A DNA stretch of 64,000 nt from Maylandia zebra (lineage: Eukaryota > Chordata > Actinopteri > Cichliformes > Cichlidae): positions 19,254,056-19,318,055 of the forward strand of contig NC_135187.1 in assembly GCF_041146795.1 (NCBI RefSeq). The letters run 5' to 3'. How positions within the stretch are numbered: the stretch's first letter is position 1; every line of letters begins with the position of its first letter. The notes under the pieces are model-generated. The model had not been told where the DNA came from. It saw only the letters and a program-made list of their open reading frames with translations, and ran no database searches. A program made the translations under genes and the position numbers. Shown here one piece after another: positions 1-15,100 of this stretch.

Positions 1-3000
1 CCTCTGAAATGCTGTTTCTGTATCAAACTCTTGGGTCAGAGAGCATGGCTCAGTTGCTCTTATTATGTTTTTTGCAGCACCTTTCATTCTGCATTTATTT
101 CAAGTTCAGTTAAACTGAACGCTCTTTCGTCTCACCTGTTAGTTCCAGGACCTGCACAAGTGCTAGTTTTGGTGACGCAAAACACTCTGAAGGCACGCCT
201 TGGTTTGAATCTAGGAGTTAAAAAGGGCTTTAAGGTGAACCAGTGTCACAGTTTTACAGATGTTCTCAAATGATTGCTTTATGTTTCTTACTTATGCTTT
301 TATCTTAATGTTTAATGTCAAGTTTAAATGTTTCCCTTGGGCGAGAACTGGAAGCAATTTATCAGGTTGTTATACAACAGGTGCCTGAATCGCTCTGCCC
401 TACCTCTCCAAGTGTAGCTGGGTCAGACTCCACTGCTAAACAGCCCTTAATGGTTTTTGTACTATGTGGGGGGGGAAAATCACAAAAATTGGTAAAATAT
501 GATGTGTGACAATAATCAGTGTCTTAGAAACACTAGCGTCACAGGAAAAGCTTTTAATGACGAGTTATGTCTAAAACCTACCTGTTAGGTCTCTTGATTT
601 ATACCGCACAAGTGTACGCCCATGCCAATGTCCTACTTTAATAACCCCATATAAAGGTCATCTTAGTGGGTTGTTAGGCCATAATGTATATGTATCATTA
701 TATATGGATACTTTGTGAATATAAATTAAATGTTAATGTCCCAAAATTAAAATGTGATGCTTGTATAAGATTGCACAAGTGCATAATTGCTAAAAATGGG
801 TCATTTTAGTTCATTTGGTAGTTGATTACTTGGCAATGTGATGATAAGACTCTTCAAGGGCCTAAGATGTACCTGTGCACCACATTTGGTTGCTAAGTTC
901 CAGATCATGTAGGATGAGTTTGCAGACAAACAGATTTTGTGTATTGTAACGAGATACTTGCACCTGCATTTCAGAGTTTTAAACATGCAAATGTATCTAA
1001 CCTTGCAGTCCTGGCCAAGACCTAGACTCTCTCACTTTCAGGAGCGGATGCACAGAGCACTAAGCAGTTATCCGGCATATCGTTGTGTAATACCGAAGAT
1101 TTTCACAGAGTTTATCGACTAGAAGGTTGTGTGTTTTCCTAATTTCCCATAACATAAAGTAGGCTGCCTGTCCTGATTACAGTCTGAACAACCTTTATTT
1201 CAATGGCAGTAAAGTTAACTTCTTAAAAAGAAAAAAGCTGATAGGGTTGAATGGTGCAGTGATTTCTTAAATCAGCCTAGATGCATTTCCCCTGCATCTG
1301 CAGAGGAAATGAAAGTGCTACTCAGGCTGCTCACAGCAGTTTAAATGGTTCAGGGTTTTTTCACCTATGGGGGTGATATTTGTTTTTCCACTGTGACTAA
1401 GATATCTCAAGTCTGTTTGGACTATGTTTGCCGTATAGATCTTTAATCTCACTCTTGCGGTGTCCTCTCACTTGGTAAGAGAATTGTCCTAACACTTAAT
1501 CTCTGCAAACCCCTGACAACAAGTGCTAATCAACCTTTCCTCTATAATCATGTTTAATGATGAGTATGGCATTAGACCACCTAATCTTCTTCTGACTATA
1601 ATAAAAAGCTTTCCCTTCACATATACTGGGTAAAAGGTACATTTAGAGCAGTGCATGTCCTGACAGATCCAGCCAAAAGGTGATATTGTGGAAAAAGAAT
1701 TTTCTGAGATTTGCCAAGGGCTTGTGGATAACAAATAGGGCTTGCAGGATCAAAAAAAAAAGAGGCCTCTGTTTGCAGAAATGCAGCAGAAAAAGAGCAG
1801 GGGGAAATTCATGTGAAACTATGCATCATGTGAAACTGTGGGGGTAGATAAAGTAGTGAAAGGAGACACCAGGTATGAGTCCACTACAGGGTGACTGCTC
1901 TCTGCCCTGACCTTAAGAAACAAGGAGGAGGAAAGAAAAGGGGCAAACACATTTTTCATTTCTGAGAATAGCAGGAGGAATGTGGAGGCAAGATATAGGA
2001 GACAAGACAACTGCATATATCAATGGCAATGGGATAGTGTGTATGCATTCAATGATCAGGGTTAGGTCAAAGGTGTCCTAAATGCATTGTGTGACTTAGA
2101 GTAAAAATGTAACAGGTTGAAGGAGCACCCCTCAGATCTGCAGGATGCTTTGCACTGTGCACAACTCCCCATGTGCATGGGTAAATAAAGATATTTGTTT
2201 ATATTTGTTAAAGCTGTAGGGAGCTCAGTTCTCACACTCATGTAGGCATCAACCTGATAATGAAGACACAATGCGAGCATTATATTTAGGCCAGGTCATT
2301 TAATTGAATGAAATCTTCAGCTGATACAGGCGACATCAAGCCTTAGTGTTCTCCTGAATGTAAAAGTAATAGAAAAAAAACCTCTATTTGCATAGCTCTG
2401 TCTCACTCTTGCACACACACGCACACACTTGCACACGAATTCCTAAACCGCGCCAGACATCCAGAGAAGACCGAAACAAGCAAAGGAACAAACAGTAGAC
2501 CAAAAACGAGTGAAGGAATGGAGGTTTCAGACCTGACAGCTGGAGGGTGACTGAATGATTTTAACGGCTGAAAACACAGAAGGTGGGCTGACATTTAAAA
2601 GTGAAACAGTGGGAGGTGTTTAATGTAAATAAAGGAAATAAAACCCTATTATTTTTCACTTTTAAAAACAGCGGCAGCTCTGAGTAAGAACCTTTCTTCC
2701 ATCACAGTGTATCACAGTTAATTATGAATAACTCGGTGCTCCTGTCAAGACAGTTTGGACAAACTGAGTAGAAAATAAGAAAATAAAAGTCTGTAAAGTC
2801 AAAAGAGTTTTTAATCTAGATGAAGTGGAACTAGGCACTTGTTTGTTCTCTCACACAGGAGTGCTTTTATACCCTTTGATGAGAAAGGAGGTTAAAAAAT
2901 TCATTCATTTCCATCGTAGTCCTCAAATTACATGATTTTTTTCTAAATCCTACATACTCGTTATTTCTTCTCAGACTCAATTGGCACTTCATGGACGAGA

Positions 3001-3174
3001 CATCCTTTAACTCTATCATCTAAGTCCACAAAATCTCTGTCAGCCCATTTCCCCCTCCACACTTTAAACATACAAACCCATCTGCAGCTACTCTACCACC
3101 CACAAATTTACTATCAGTCCCCATTTCCCCAACTATCTGACCCTTTGCCTTATACCCTCGCGCTATAAAGCACG
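1..3174. other. No recognisable gene; sequence beyond the fkbp9 3' end
   Basis: AT-rich sequence with only short, uncharacteristic open frames and no exon set that I can join. The part next to fkbp9 (about 2800-3174) is probably its 3' UTR, since fkbp9 reads leftward and stops at 3175. A minus-strand ATTAAA-type poly(A) signal is possible at 2810-2815. I see no RNA gene or transposase remnant here. Confidence 0.5.
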
Positions 3175-6100
3175 TCATAGCTCGTCGTGGGCAGCAGCCT
3201 CATCGGCTTTAAGTTTGAACTCTGCCTCTGTGATCTTTCCGTCACCGTTGCGGTCCTGGTTGGAGAACATGTTGTCAATGATGCGGTAAGGATCAAAGCC
3301 AGGAGCCAGGCGACCTTTACCCTCAGTCACCTGCTGCATGATGTAGTCAGTGAACTGTGCAAACAAAAAGGGGATGGTAAATTAATGGTGATGGTTAAGA
3401 GAAAATCTTGATAAGAGCAACTTGACATACCTCAGAGGGCTCCACCTCTTTGTCGGTGTTTTTGTCCATCTCAGAGAAGAGGTCTGGAGACACCTCGTCG
3501 TTCCAGATGAACATGTAGCCTTCGGGAAGTCCTTCCTCCATGTCAACCAGCTCGATGTCAAACACCAGCACGGCACTGCCTGGAACCTCATCAGCTGGAC
3601 GCACAAATAAAAGCTCAATAAATCACTGTGACTCGTTCCAGACATCCGCTGAAAAGAGAGAACTATCTCTACTGCTCACTGGGTGCTTTAACCTCAAGTT
3701 ATAAAATTATAAAATGGAGTTTACAGTCATTGTGTGCTCAATGAACTATTTGACAAATGTGGAAATATGGTTATCCTTTTAGTTAAATGAGGAGAACTGA
3801 TGCTACTCTCATGTTAAATCCATCCATCCTCTCTCCTACTCTCCTCCTGCTTATCTGGGCAGGCCCGGCAGTACCAGAAAGACCCTCGTGTGTCGCCCAC
3901 CACCCACAGGAGGAGCTATAGGGGTTCAGTGCATTTCCCAAATCTGCTGATAAGTGGATTTTCATCCCTGACCAGGCTAGACAGCAAAACTAAGTAAATA
4001 CTTACAATAATTTTATTTTATGACTGGAAACTGAAAGAAACCTTTCATGTGTTGCACCACTAGAAAGGTGCACGCAGTAAAAATGTGTGTTTCATTTTAA
4101 ATGAAATGAAACACACATTTAGTTTAAAATGAAACACACACATTCTGAGTGTGAGTGTGCGGGCGTGTGTGCGTGACTCACTGACTCCCCTCTCCCCATA
4201 GCCCAGATGAGGAGGAATAACAAGGTGTCTTCTCTCTCCCACACACATGTCCATGAGTCCATCCTCCATCCCCGGGACCACCTGGTTTGCTCCCAGGACT
4301 ATGTTGTATGTCTTCCCATAATTATACCTGAAACAGATAAACATATAAAACAGCTGCATATTAGTCGCCGTGCTAAAGGAAGCATGTCCATCATTTCTGT
4401 CTACACACATGAGATCTGTTTTTCTTATTTATTCTTGTTTAAGAATAAGTAAAAGTTTCAACTTGTAAACATAATGTGTATTTCCTTAATTTCAGCAGGC
4501 CAGAGGATCACGGTGTGGGTTTGAATCCACAGCATTAAGAAGACTTTTGCAAATTATAACCTGCTGCTAGGATGACTCACAATTGTGGATTCAAACAACC
4601 ATTAAACAGTGAGGAGACATGACCCTGCAGACCTCATTGCTGGGGATCGTTACTATATAAAGAGCTCACAGCTCAGACAAAGAGCTCACCATTCAAGAGA
4701 TCCTACTTATGTTATCTTTGTGATAGCTGGACACTAAACCAGGAGTTTAAAGTGGCTGTGAGGAATAAAAAGGGGGAAAAAAGGAAATTCACATGTAGAG
4801 CGACAGTTTTCTTTTTCAAATGCATAACGTGAACAAAGTGGCGCTTTCACCACCACCTATGCGCACTTGAATGCACATCTGTAAGAGGAAACTTGCTAAA
4901 AGGTCTGTTTGAAGGCTGAAATCCGACACACCCCCTCTTCAGTCTGCCTGAAGCTGTTTCTATGCAAAAAAGCACAAATCATCACACATCTCTGCTTTGG
5001 TCTCATCTGTCCAAACAAAATCTTCTCCTGAAGTCTTGTCGTTTGCTCTGATGCAACTTTGCGAACCTCTTTAGAAAGAAGAGGCTTTCTCCTGACAGCT
5101 AACTGTACTCTTATTTACCATGCTAACTGAGTCTGAGATGTAGCTCTTGAGCTTTACATGGTCTGATCTTGCTGTGGCTTTGTGGCTTTGCTCCAGACCA
5201 GCAAGCTGGACATTGGGGAAACTGTTACAGAGTCATGTTTACCATGAATAATCTTGTAGGCTACATATTATAGCTACATTATGAAGCTTTTGTGCATATA
5301 ACACATGTTTTTGGTCAGGATGGTGACGAAAAAAATCAGAGAATGACTCGTCTCTGTGTTTAAGTGAGGACTCAGGGAAGCTTGGTTCTGTTGTGGTGGA
5401 TCTACGTGCTTATTGGTTGACATCTGGTGGATGCCTCCGCTTTTTATTCACTGATTCTGCACTTTTGTAGAATTTCAATAAATTGTTTTCAGTGAGTTCT
5501 GCTCTCCTCTAATGGCCCTTTTTATGTTTTACTTTTAAACAGAATTTTAAAAACTGAATCGACAGTTGCTTAAAAATGACTTGAATCTCACCTCCAATTT
5601 TTAACCTAGCAACAGCTTTACTAACCTGCTATCAACCCACTACATGTGACCTCTGTCATAGTTCCTATCATGCCATCTATTGCTGCCCTCTTAATTACAG
5701 GAAAAATTTTAATTATGTTAAACTGTTGCTCGACTTACGTCTGTATGAGATCAGTTGATTATGATGTACTTGCAAGAAGACTGCTGTTGAAAAGAAAACT
5801 GACCCTGAAACGGGGCTGAGTTGGAGCTAATAAAGATAAGATTGTATGCCTCGGCATGATGGCACATGTATGGAAAATTCCACAATTTTGAAAGGCTAAT
5901 TGTGTAACTTAGGATGTGACTCCAGCTATAATGGCATCCGTGAGCTGTAAGTTTTAGTCTTAATCTGTACCCTCTGACTTCTTGCTGCAAGTAAAACTTG
6001 AGAGACTCTGTGATCACTGCTTAAAGTTTTTAAATCAAATTTTTAAAATTATCTGAATGTTGATGATGCTCTGGTCCTGATTTCACAGCTATAACACGCT

Positions 6101-9100
6101 TTACCTGATCTCTTAAGAATTATTAACCGGTTCTCTAATATATCAGGATGTAGAGTAAATTGGCCAAAATCCGAAGCACTCCCTCTGCCCCAAAACCTTG
6201 TTCCAGCCGGGGATTTCAGCTGGCCTCAGACATGGTTCACTGTGTGTCGTCCCTCCCCCCACTAAGCTCTCAACCCCCCATTCTTTCGCTCCTGCAGGTG
6301 GTCTGGAAGAAGGTGGCCTTGCTATTAAATTTTAACTCCCACCTTTACGCTGACGCCTCCATTTAGGTCAATCCCAACTCTGCACTAATAAGTCTCAGTT
6401 TCTCTGTTACCTTTTTTTTTTTTTGCTCTCCCAGAAGAGTCCAACAGAGCTTTACTTACGTGGAGTCGATGGATGTGCCGTCCATCAGAGAGGCATTGTA
6501 GTGGTATTTAACAAAGTCTCCCTTCTTAGTTTGCTTGTCACACTCTTCTGGCTTGAAAGTGGCGGTGATCTCAGTGTTATCCGAGGGGTTGTGGAAGTCG
6601 ATGATGTGGACGTCGAACACCAGCACTGCTGAGCCTGGGATCTTTGTGCCTGAGAGAGAGAGAGAGATGTGGAAAGGGGAAAAAATGAGTTGAATCTACC
6701 TGTGATTTCAGTCAAAACAAGAATCCAGAATTTCTTTTTAATTTATTGAATCTTGAGTGGAAAGCGTGCACATTTGTACAAAGACGTTCTCAAAAACGAA
6801 CGTTTATGTCTCGTCGCTACAGCAGACCTTCTGTTTTCTCTACCACAAGAAGAACGCATGATAAATGGCACAACAAGCACTTCTGATCTCATGGCTCATG
6901 ACTCTTATGATCTTTCTCTCACTGAGCCAATGAATCTGAGCATTACACATACGCACCTGTGCCCTCCTCTCCGTAACCGAGATGCGGGGGGATGGTGATG
7001 GTGCGTCTCTCCCCAATGCAGACTCCGATCAGGCCCTCATCCATGCCGGCGATCACGTAGCCTCGACCCACGTATGTGTCGTAGGTACGATTACGAGAGT
7101 AGCTGAGGAAAAGAAAATATTAGGAAAATAATTTTGAAGGTAAAAACAGTTTGTTTTTTACCCTCATATAATAAAGTTAGTCATAGCTTAAGCTTGAGTT
7201 TCAGATGCACGCCGATATGGAGGAGGTAAAAACACCGCAACACATTGCAAAAGTCAGTTTTCCTTTATAGACACAGGGTAATGAACAAAGAGATAAACAC
7301 ACACAAAAAACATCTATCTAGCAGATAATCAAACCAGGGACTTAATTTCCTCCTTTGTGATATGCCCTCTACCCAGTCTGCTGTCGGATCACACCAGTGT
7401 CACCCAAATTTTGTAAGTTTTGCTCTCTTAGTTCAGACTTGTACACACACGGGCAACAATGCACACTTCTCTCTCTAATGGATAAGACAGATAACAGATA
7501 ACACTTGATCTGACATGTTTTGTGATTGTCTTTAGAAATATGACGCGTTATTATCACAGTTCCTCTTTAATCCCTGCTATCCATGTTTACATTTTGTACT
7601 GGTTATAGTCTAAGAAGCTTGGAAAGAAAGCCACTGGACTTCTTTAAGTTTCTTGAAGAAGTTTCACCTCTCATCTGAGAAACTTCTTCATTTGCAAAAC
7701 AAACCGGTAGAGAGTCCCAGGTATTTAAACCCTAGCGGGGGTTGTCCCTTAAAGGAGTTGTTGACCCATTAATCATGAGTCAAGGTGTGAAAACGGCATG
7801 GGTCAATAACAGGAGAGGTTTTGTGTGAAACCATTGTGAGGCCTTGCACCATCCTGTGACTCATTGAGATGCAAGATGTGAGTGGAGATTGAGGCACCAG
7901 CATTGTAGGTGGCAGACAGTCGGGCGCCCTAAGCTCCTGAGACTACCATGACCGGGATGACTACGAATCTACACATGTCAGGTTACAGTGTTAAATTCTG
8001 TGTATAAATAGTTTTTTATACTCTATTATTGTGGTTATCGGGTCGCCTTGACATTTGCAGCAGACATAGGAGGTTGTTTTGGAAAGATTATTTTTGTTTT
8101 ATGTTTACGATTAGCCATTGAGGAGGAATCATGATTGATGTGTTTTGAATACGGTGATGTCTTCAAAACTGAACCAGAAAGTGCATAAAAGCAGCTCATT
8201 ATACCGCTATATAGGCCACATTATGCCTTTGATTAAAGATTGTGAAATCATCATATTGTTTTAGGTTGCATTACACTCCAGATCTACAAGAAGGTGAGAA
8301 AACATTAGATTTATTAGACTGTTTTATGATGCATTACACTGCTGAGTTATAAGAAATGCTGTTTGTGTAGAATCATGACCTTCCTTTTTCAGATTACAAA
8401 GAGAACACAGCATACTGGGTAGAGGTTTTCTGCCCCATCTCATCAGGAAGAGATAAAACAGGAAGCCAAGGCCATCACTTAGGCGCCGTAAGATAGAAAG
8501 AATGTGAGGGTTTAGGCTTCATGACCCTGGAGGGGGGAGGGGAAGAAGCTATGTGTAACTGTCACACACTTCAAGACACCCTCCTGTGGAAAGTGTTGTA
8601 TGGAATAAAGAGATTGTTGATTGAGCATTAAACACTCAGTGTTGTTCTTCCTTCAGCCCAAAGATCAAAGAATTGGGGTATTTAACAGCACCTAGTTATT
8701 TAACTGATCTCCTTGACCTGTATAACCCCAAGAGAGCACTAAGATCTTCTAGCCAACTGCTCTTAGTGCAACCAAGGTCTCGTTGAAAAGCCAGAGGTGA
8801 CCGTGCCTTTGCTGTTGCCGCTCCTAGACTCTGGAATAATCTCCCAGTTGATGTCCGTACATCTGAATCTATTCAATTGTTTAAATCGTGCCTAAAAACT
8901 TACCTGTGTAATTTAGCCTTTGAAGCAAATTAGTTTGACTTTCTTCCGGCTTGCACTCCATACCATCTTATTGTAATTGTTCAATTTGTCCCTTGTTTCT
9001 CCCCACATTGCGGTACTATTGTGAAGCTCTATGATGTACACTGGTCTTTTAAATGTGCTAAAGAAATAAATGTGATTTGATTTAATTAAAACTCGTAGTT

Positions 9101-12100
9101 TTTGAGTTTTGCAGATTTTAATTTTTTAAAATATATTTTTGATTCACATAGACCTAAGGGGGAGACGATATTTCAGCACACTGTATATGCAAATATGGTT
9201 ATGCTGAAAATAAACAGTCTAATAGAGGCAGATGTTAGTCCTTATTAACTCACGATTTGGATGACTGAATTCAGGAGTGACTCATTACCCGCTTATTGGT
9301 TTCCTGCATTTAGGGTGTAAATGTAATTCCTACACACAAATAAATACTAAACAAGCTAAAAAAAATGCTGCTGCATCTAAAATCAACTCTCCCTTGTTTT
9401 GAAAGAAGCTCCTAAAGGGAATGTTCTCATTCAACATCTGCAAAACCTCCAAGAACCGCAGAGCCTCTCTCTGAAGATGCTGAATGTTTATGTGCATTAC
9501 CTTAGACTGAGGTTAAATGAACAATACCAGATTTACTGGCTTTATTGTGATGGACACAGTGTGCTAGCTGCTAGCTGTGTGGAATAAGGATAAAGACACT
9601 TAGCTGTGAGACTACCCAGACGTTAAAATCCAACGTCAGCTCATTTGGTGATGATGCATTCAACAGCAGGAAACGATCTTACCCTCAAAACCACTGGGCG
9701 TAAGCTGCAACCAACAGCGTGCATTTGTTTGTTTACCTTGAATAACTCTGCGTCATATGACGCAGATACCAAAGAAATGCACACAGTGCAAATCAGCTAT
9801 GAGTGCAAATGTGTTTCTTTTTTCCTTTTTTCTTGCATTCACTGGCAATATTTCGTGGTACATTTCGTGTTATTTCTTTGTGGCACAGATTCAACAAGTT
9901 GTTGGGCGCATGTACTTGACCTGATAGATGAAATGATGATGATAAATGATGAAATCTTATCTTATTACATATGACATCTTTCTTCAGAAAACTAAACCAC
10001 ACCTTTCTTGCGTTTTGTTTTGATTTTTCAAATCAAATTAGTTTCTGACTGTATCTCTTATTTGTGTCCTTTGTGGTTCTAAATTTAGCATACAAGCAAT
10101 GCCGCTCTAAATCAGGCTTTTTCAAATCCACAAGAAATACCACAAGAAGAGAGATTTTAAACTTAAAACAGTTACACTATTATGTGACACAGATGTGCAG
10201 GAAGTTTCTACTTGAAGTTTAAGTTTCGATTCCTCTTTGTGTCTCCAGAGAAATGCTGCCACCGTGAGGCTACTTGAGAAACAGCGGGCAATAAACGGTT
10301 TTTATTTAGGAACCACGAGAACAAGTTTCCCTCTATGATGAATACATACCTAGAATCGAAAAATGTCCCATCCAGAAGGCTGCCGTTGTAGTGGTAACGC
10401 ACAAAGTCTCCAGAAACACTCTTCCTCGTGCAGGACTCGGGCGCCACTTGGTTAGTCACTGTGATCCCGTCTCTGGGATTGTGGAGGTCCAAGAGGACAA
10501 CATCAAACACCAGGGAAGCCTGTCCTGGGATGTCACTGCCTGAGGAGAGAAGAAGATGACGAAGAAGCTAAACTCTTTATTTTTCTGGGCTCAGGTTGCT
10601 ATTCCCAAACTTTCAGCAAATCAGATCACGATAATGTGATGTGAAGATGAGAGCACGGGAGCCTTAGTAATAATGTTTGTGCTTGTTAATGATAGAGTGT
10701 GAGTAAGCGGGTTTTCTTACCCTTAAACACAACCAGTTTCAGTTGAACTTGTTAATAACTCACATACACAAAGGTGTTGTGAATCATTCCATCTTAATTT
10801 CCTCCAGCAGGTAGTCACATAACTGTGCTGCGCAATGGATGAAGGATAAACTTCCTATTACTTAACTTATTTTACCTGCATGCTGTCACGGTCCCCGTGT
10901 CTCTCTGGTTGGCCCACGCTGGCTACAGGTTTTGTTGTTGTTCGTTTTAGTTTTTTGTCTCTCCTCCTCCTCTCTGCCTGGGTGGAGCTCATTACGGGCT
11001 CTCACTCTTGGCCCACGCACCCCTGTGGATGGTGTCCACCTGCGGCTGATCTGGCTGATTTCCCCAGCTGCTATTTAAGGCAGTGGCACAGAGCAGCTCA
11101 CCGCTGGAACGTCGAACCACCTGAGTTCGTGCTCGCGGCATATTCAAAGAAGAATCGCTTACACGTGTTTTATGTTGTGGAACTAACCTTTGACCTTCTG
11201 TCTGTAGATTCTGGACCGAATCACCGGACCTGTCCAAGTGGGGCAGTGTGTGGAGTGTTGGAGCGAGTGCGGCTGAAGAGGAGTGCGTGTGTGCGGAGGA
11301 GCGGTGGCGGTGACTGAGTGGAAGAGGAAGCGTGTGTGTGGATTCCCCCCCCCCCCCCCCCCCCCCCTTCTCTCCCTGGAGCCCTGGACCCCCTCCCAAC
11401 TCACTGTACATATATTTTGCACTAAGGTGATCCCTATTGTAAATAAATCCCCTTTTTGTTTCCTTGAAAGAACTGTCTGCGCGTGGGTCCGTTCAGTAGC
11501 CATGACACATGCAGCTGTTTTTCTTCAGTTTATAGTGTTTTTTTTATTAATGCAATTTCCACTACCTTTAAACAGTGTCAGTCTTACTTTTACTGTCTAC
11601 TTTTCTTTCTTTTTATCACTCTTGTAAAGCGGTAGAAAGTATAAATACAAATGCTCAGTTACTGTACTTAAGTTGAATTTTTCAGGTATCTGTACTTTAG
11701 TTACGAAGTTATTTTTCTGGCTGCTTTGTACTTTTACTCCATACGTTTTCACACAAATATATTTGTGTATACTTAGATTTTCAAAACAGGCTCATTACCT
11801 TTAGTTAAAGACATTTGAGGGGAGTTATTGTTATTTTATATCACAGTGGGCCTTCAAAGCGTTAATTCGATATGAGCCTAAACAGTAATACACGAAAACT
11901 AATCCTAATGGTGTATCAGTCACCGGGGTTATTGCACATAAATGGATGAAAGAGGCAAAACGATATCGTTTATGCATAATATATACCACCAGTGGGTTAA
12001 AGTTGGTTTTTTGTTTGTTTTTGTTTGTTTGTTTTGAACAAGTGTGACTGTTCACAAGTTTTGTGGTAAGTTTTTCGTGGTACTTCAGCATCTAGCTAGC

Positions 12101-15100
12101 CCTACAGAAGAGGAGGGAGGACAAAGGGAGTAATGTTTTTTTAAAGGTCAGCTCTTTTCACATCTAACATTTATATCCACAAAGTTTGTCAGACTAACTA
12201 AACATATACAATTTCTATTCCCATTTTATAATGTCATTTTGTTAAATTAATATTTTATTATATTAATATACCACAAGGTTCCACAAGGTGCAGAAAAGTC
12301 CTCTAAAAAAATAACTTTTTACATAATTACTTTGAGTACATTTCTGAGCCTGTACTTTTTTACTTTTACTTGAGTAAAGAAGTTAAATCAGTACTTTAAC
12401 TTTGATCAGAGTACTTCTAAACCCTAGTACTTCTACTTAAGTACCTAATATCTGTACTTTTGCCGCCTCTGCACTCTCTCATACTATAAGGTCATTGTGT
12501 GGCACGTTTACTTAAAGTGTCTTGTTTATTGTAGATCTATCTAAACTCAGCCTAGTGTGATTAACAGGATACATATTGGATGGTATTAGTGCAGCTGCTT
12601 CTTTTCACCTAAATTCTAGTGTTTGTAGTAAAACTTGAAGAAACTGGAAATCCATCCGTCTATTTTCTTGACTGCTTATCCCAGCTGTCGTAGAGCAGGA
12701 GACGGGGTACGCCATAGACAGGTCGTCAGTCTGACAGAAGACTTTAAGGAACTAATCACATCAAAACTCACCATCTCCATTCTCTCCATATCCAAGTGAT
12801 GGGGGCATAGTGATGATGCGCCTCTCTCCAACACACATTCCCAGAAGACCCTGATCCATACCGGCGATCAGCCAGCCGATCCCGACGTAAGTGTCATAGG
12901 TCCTCATGCGGGTGTGACTGCAGCAGAGAGTGGCGAAAACAGGCTGTAAGTGTGCAGGTGGATTGATGCATGAATGACAGCTTGTACGAGACAAACCTGG
13001 AATCAAAGAGGGTCCCGTCCAGCAGCGTGCCGTTATAGTGGTAGCGGATGTAGTCAGACACTTCCACCTTTCTGGAGCAGACGGAGGGCGTGTGGTAAGT
13101 GTTTGTCTGGACGCCATCCTCGGGGTTCCACACATCGAGGAGCAGGACGTCAAAGTGGAGGATGGAGTCAGGAGGGATGATGTCACCTGTGGAGGAGAGG
13201 ACGGCAGGTGATTCTTAAACTCTGCAGTGGGATATCTGGATTAAATAAACAATCGATTCTGGTTTTTCTGATGAGCTTTTACAGGAAATCCTGATATTGT
13301 TCAGTTTTAAGTGTTTTAACCTTCCTTTTGATTTGATTTCTTTCCTGTAGCTGAAATTTTTAGTTAAGTTAAACTGGACATTCACATCGTGGATGCGTGA
13401 CCAACAAATCTGCAGCAGCTTTGTGACGTTATCATGTCAATATGGACCAAAGTCTTTCAGAAATGTTTCCAGCACATGGTTGAATTTATGCCTCAAAACA
13501 TTTAGGCAGCTCTGGCGCCACAAGATGGTCCAACCTAGTACTAGCAAGGTGTACCTAATAAATTGACTGGTGAGTGTATATAATACAGTGGGGCAAAAAA
13601 GTATTTAGTCAGCCACCGATTGTGCAAGTTCCCCCACCTAAAATGATGACAGAGGTCAGTAATTTGCACCAGAGGTACACTTCAACTGTGAGAGACAGAA
13701 TGTGAAAAAAAAATCCATGAATCCACATGGTAGGATTTGTAAAGAATTTATTCGTAAATCAGGGTGGAAAATAAGTATTTGGTCACCTCAAACAAGGAAA
13801 ATCTCTGGCTCTCACAGACCTGTAACGTCTTCTGTAAGAAGCTTTTCTGTCCCCCACTCGTTACCTGTATGAATGGCACCTGTTTGAACTCATCATCTGT
13901 ATAAAAGACACCTGTCCACAGCCTCAAACAGTCAGACTCCAAACTCCGCCATGGCCAAGACCAAAGAGCTTTCGAAGGACACCAGGAAAAGTATTGTAGA
14001 CCTGCACCAGACTGGGAAGAGTGAATCTACAATAGGCAAGCAGCTTGGTGTGAAAAAATCAACTGTGGGAGCAATCATCAGAAAATGGAAGACATACAAG
14101 ACCACTGATAATCTCCCTCGATCTGGGGCTCCACGCAAGATCTCATCCCGTGGGGTCAAAATGATCATGAGAACGGTGAGCAAAGATCCCAGAACCACAC
14201 GGGGGGACCTGGTGAATGACCTGCAGAGAGCTGGGACCAAAGTAACAAAGGTCACCATCAGTAACACACTACAACGGCAGGGAATCAAATCCCGCAGTGC
14301 CAGACGTGTTCCGCTGCTGAAGCCAGTGCATGTCCAGGCCCGTCTGAAGTTTGCCAGAGAGCACATGGATGATACAGCAGAGGATTGGGAGAATGTCATG
14401 TGGTCAGATGAAACCAAAGTAGAACTTTTTGGTATAAACTCAACTCGTCGTGTTTGGAGGAAGAAGAATACTGAGTTGCATCCCAAGAACACCATACCTA
14501 CTGTGAAGCATGGGGGTGGAAACATCATGCTATGGGGCTGTTTTTCTGCCAAGGGGACAGGACGACTGATCCGTGTTAAGGACAGAATGAATGGGGCCAT
14601 GTATCGTGAGATTTTGAGCCAAAACCTCCTTCCATCAGTGAGAACTTTGAAGATGAAACGAGGCTGGGTCTTCCAACATGACAACGATCCAAAACACACC
14701 GCCCAGGCAACAAAGGAGTGGCTCCGTAAGAAGCATTTGAAAGTCCTGCAGTGGCCTAGCCAGTCTCCAGACCTCAACCCCATAGAAAATCTGTGGCGGG
14801 AGTTGAAAGTCTGTGTTGCTCGGCGACAGCCCCAAAACATCACTGCTCTCGAGAAGATCTGCATGGAGGAATGGGCCAAAATACCAGCTACTGTGTGTGC
14901 AAACCTGGTAAAGACCTATAGTAAACGTTTGACCTCTGTTATTGCCAACAAAGGTTATGTTACAAAGTATTGAGTTGTATTTTTGTTATTGACCAAATAC
15001 TTATTTTCCACCCTGATTTACGAATAAATTCTTTACAAATCCTACCATGTGGATTCATGGATTTTTTTTTTTTCACATTCTGTCTCTCACAGTTGAAGTG

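Noticed and set aside
11305-11325. Possible extra coding exon signals in GC-rich LTR DNA
   Set aside because: Explained by LTR composition. fkbp9 splicing closes in phase without any extra exon here.
10992-11627. Overlapping 106-145-codon frames on both strands
   Set aside because: They lie inside or across the solo LTR and its C tract and show no protein similarity.
13932-14879. 315-codon minus-strand frame
   Set aside because: It is a shadow of the Tc1 transposase ORF on the opposite strand and has no domain.
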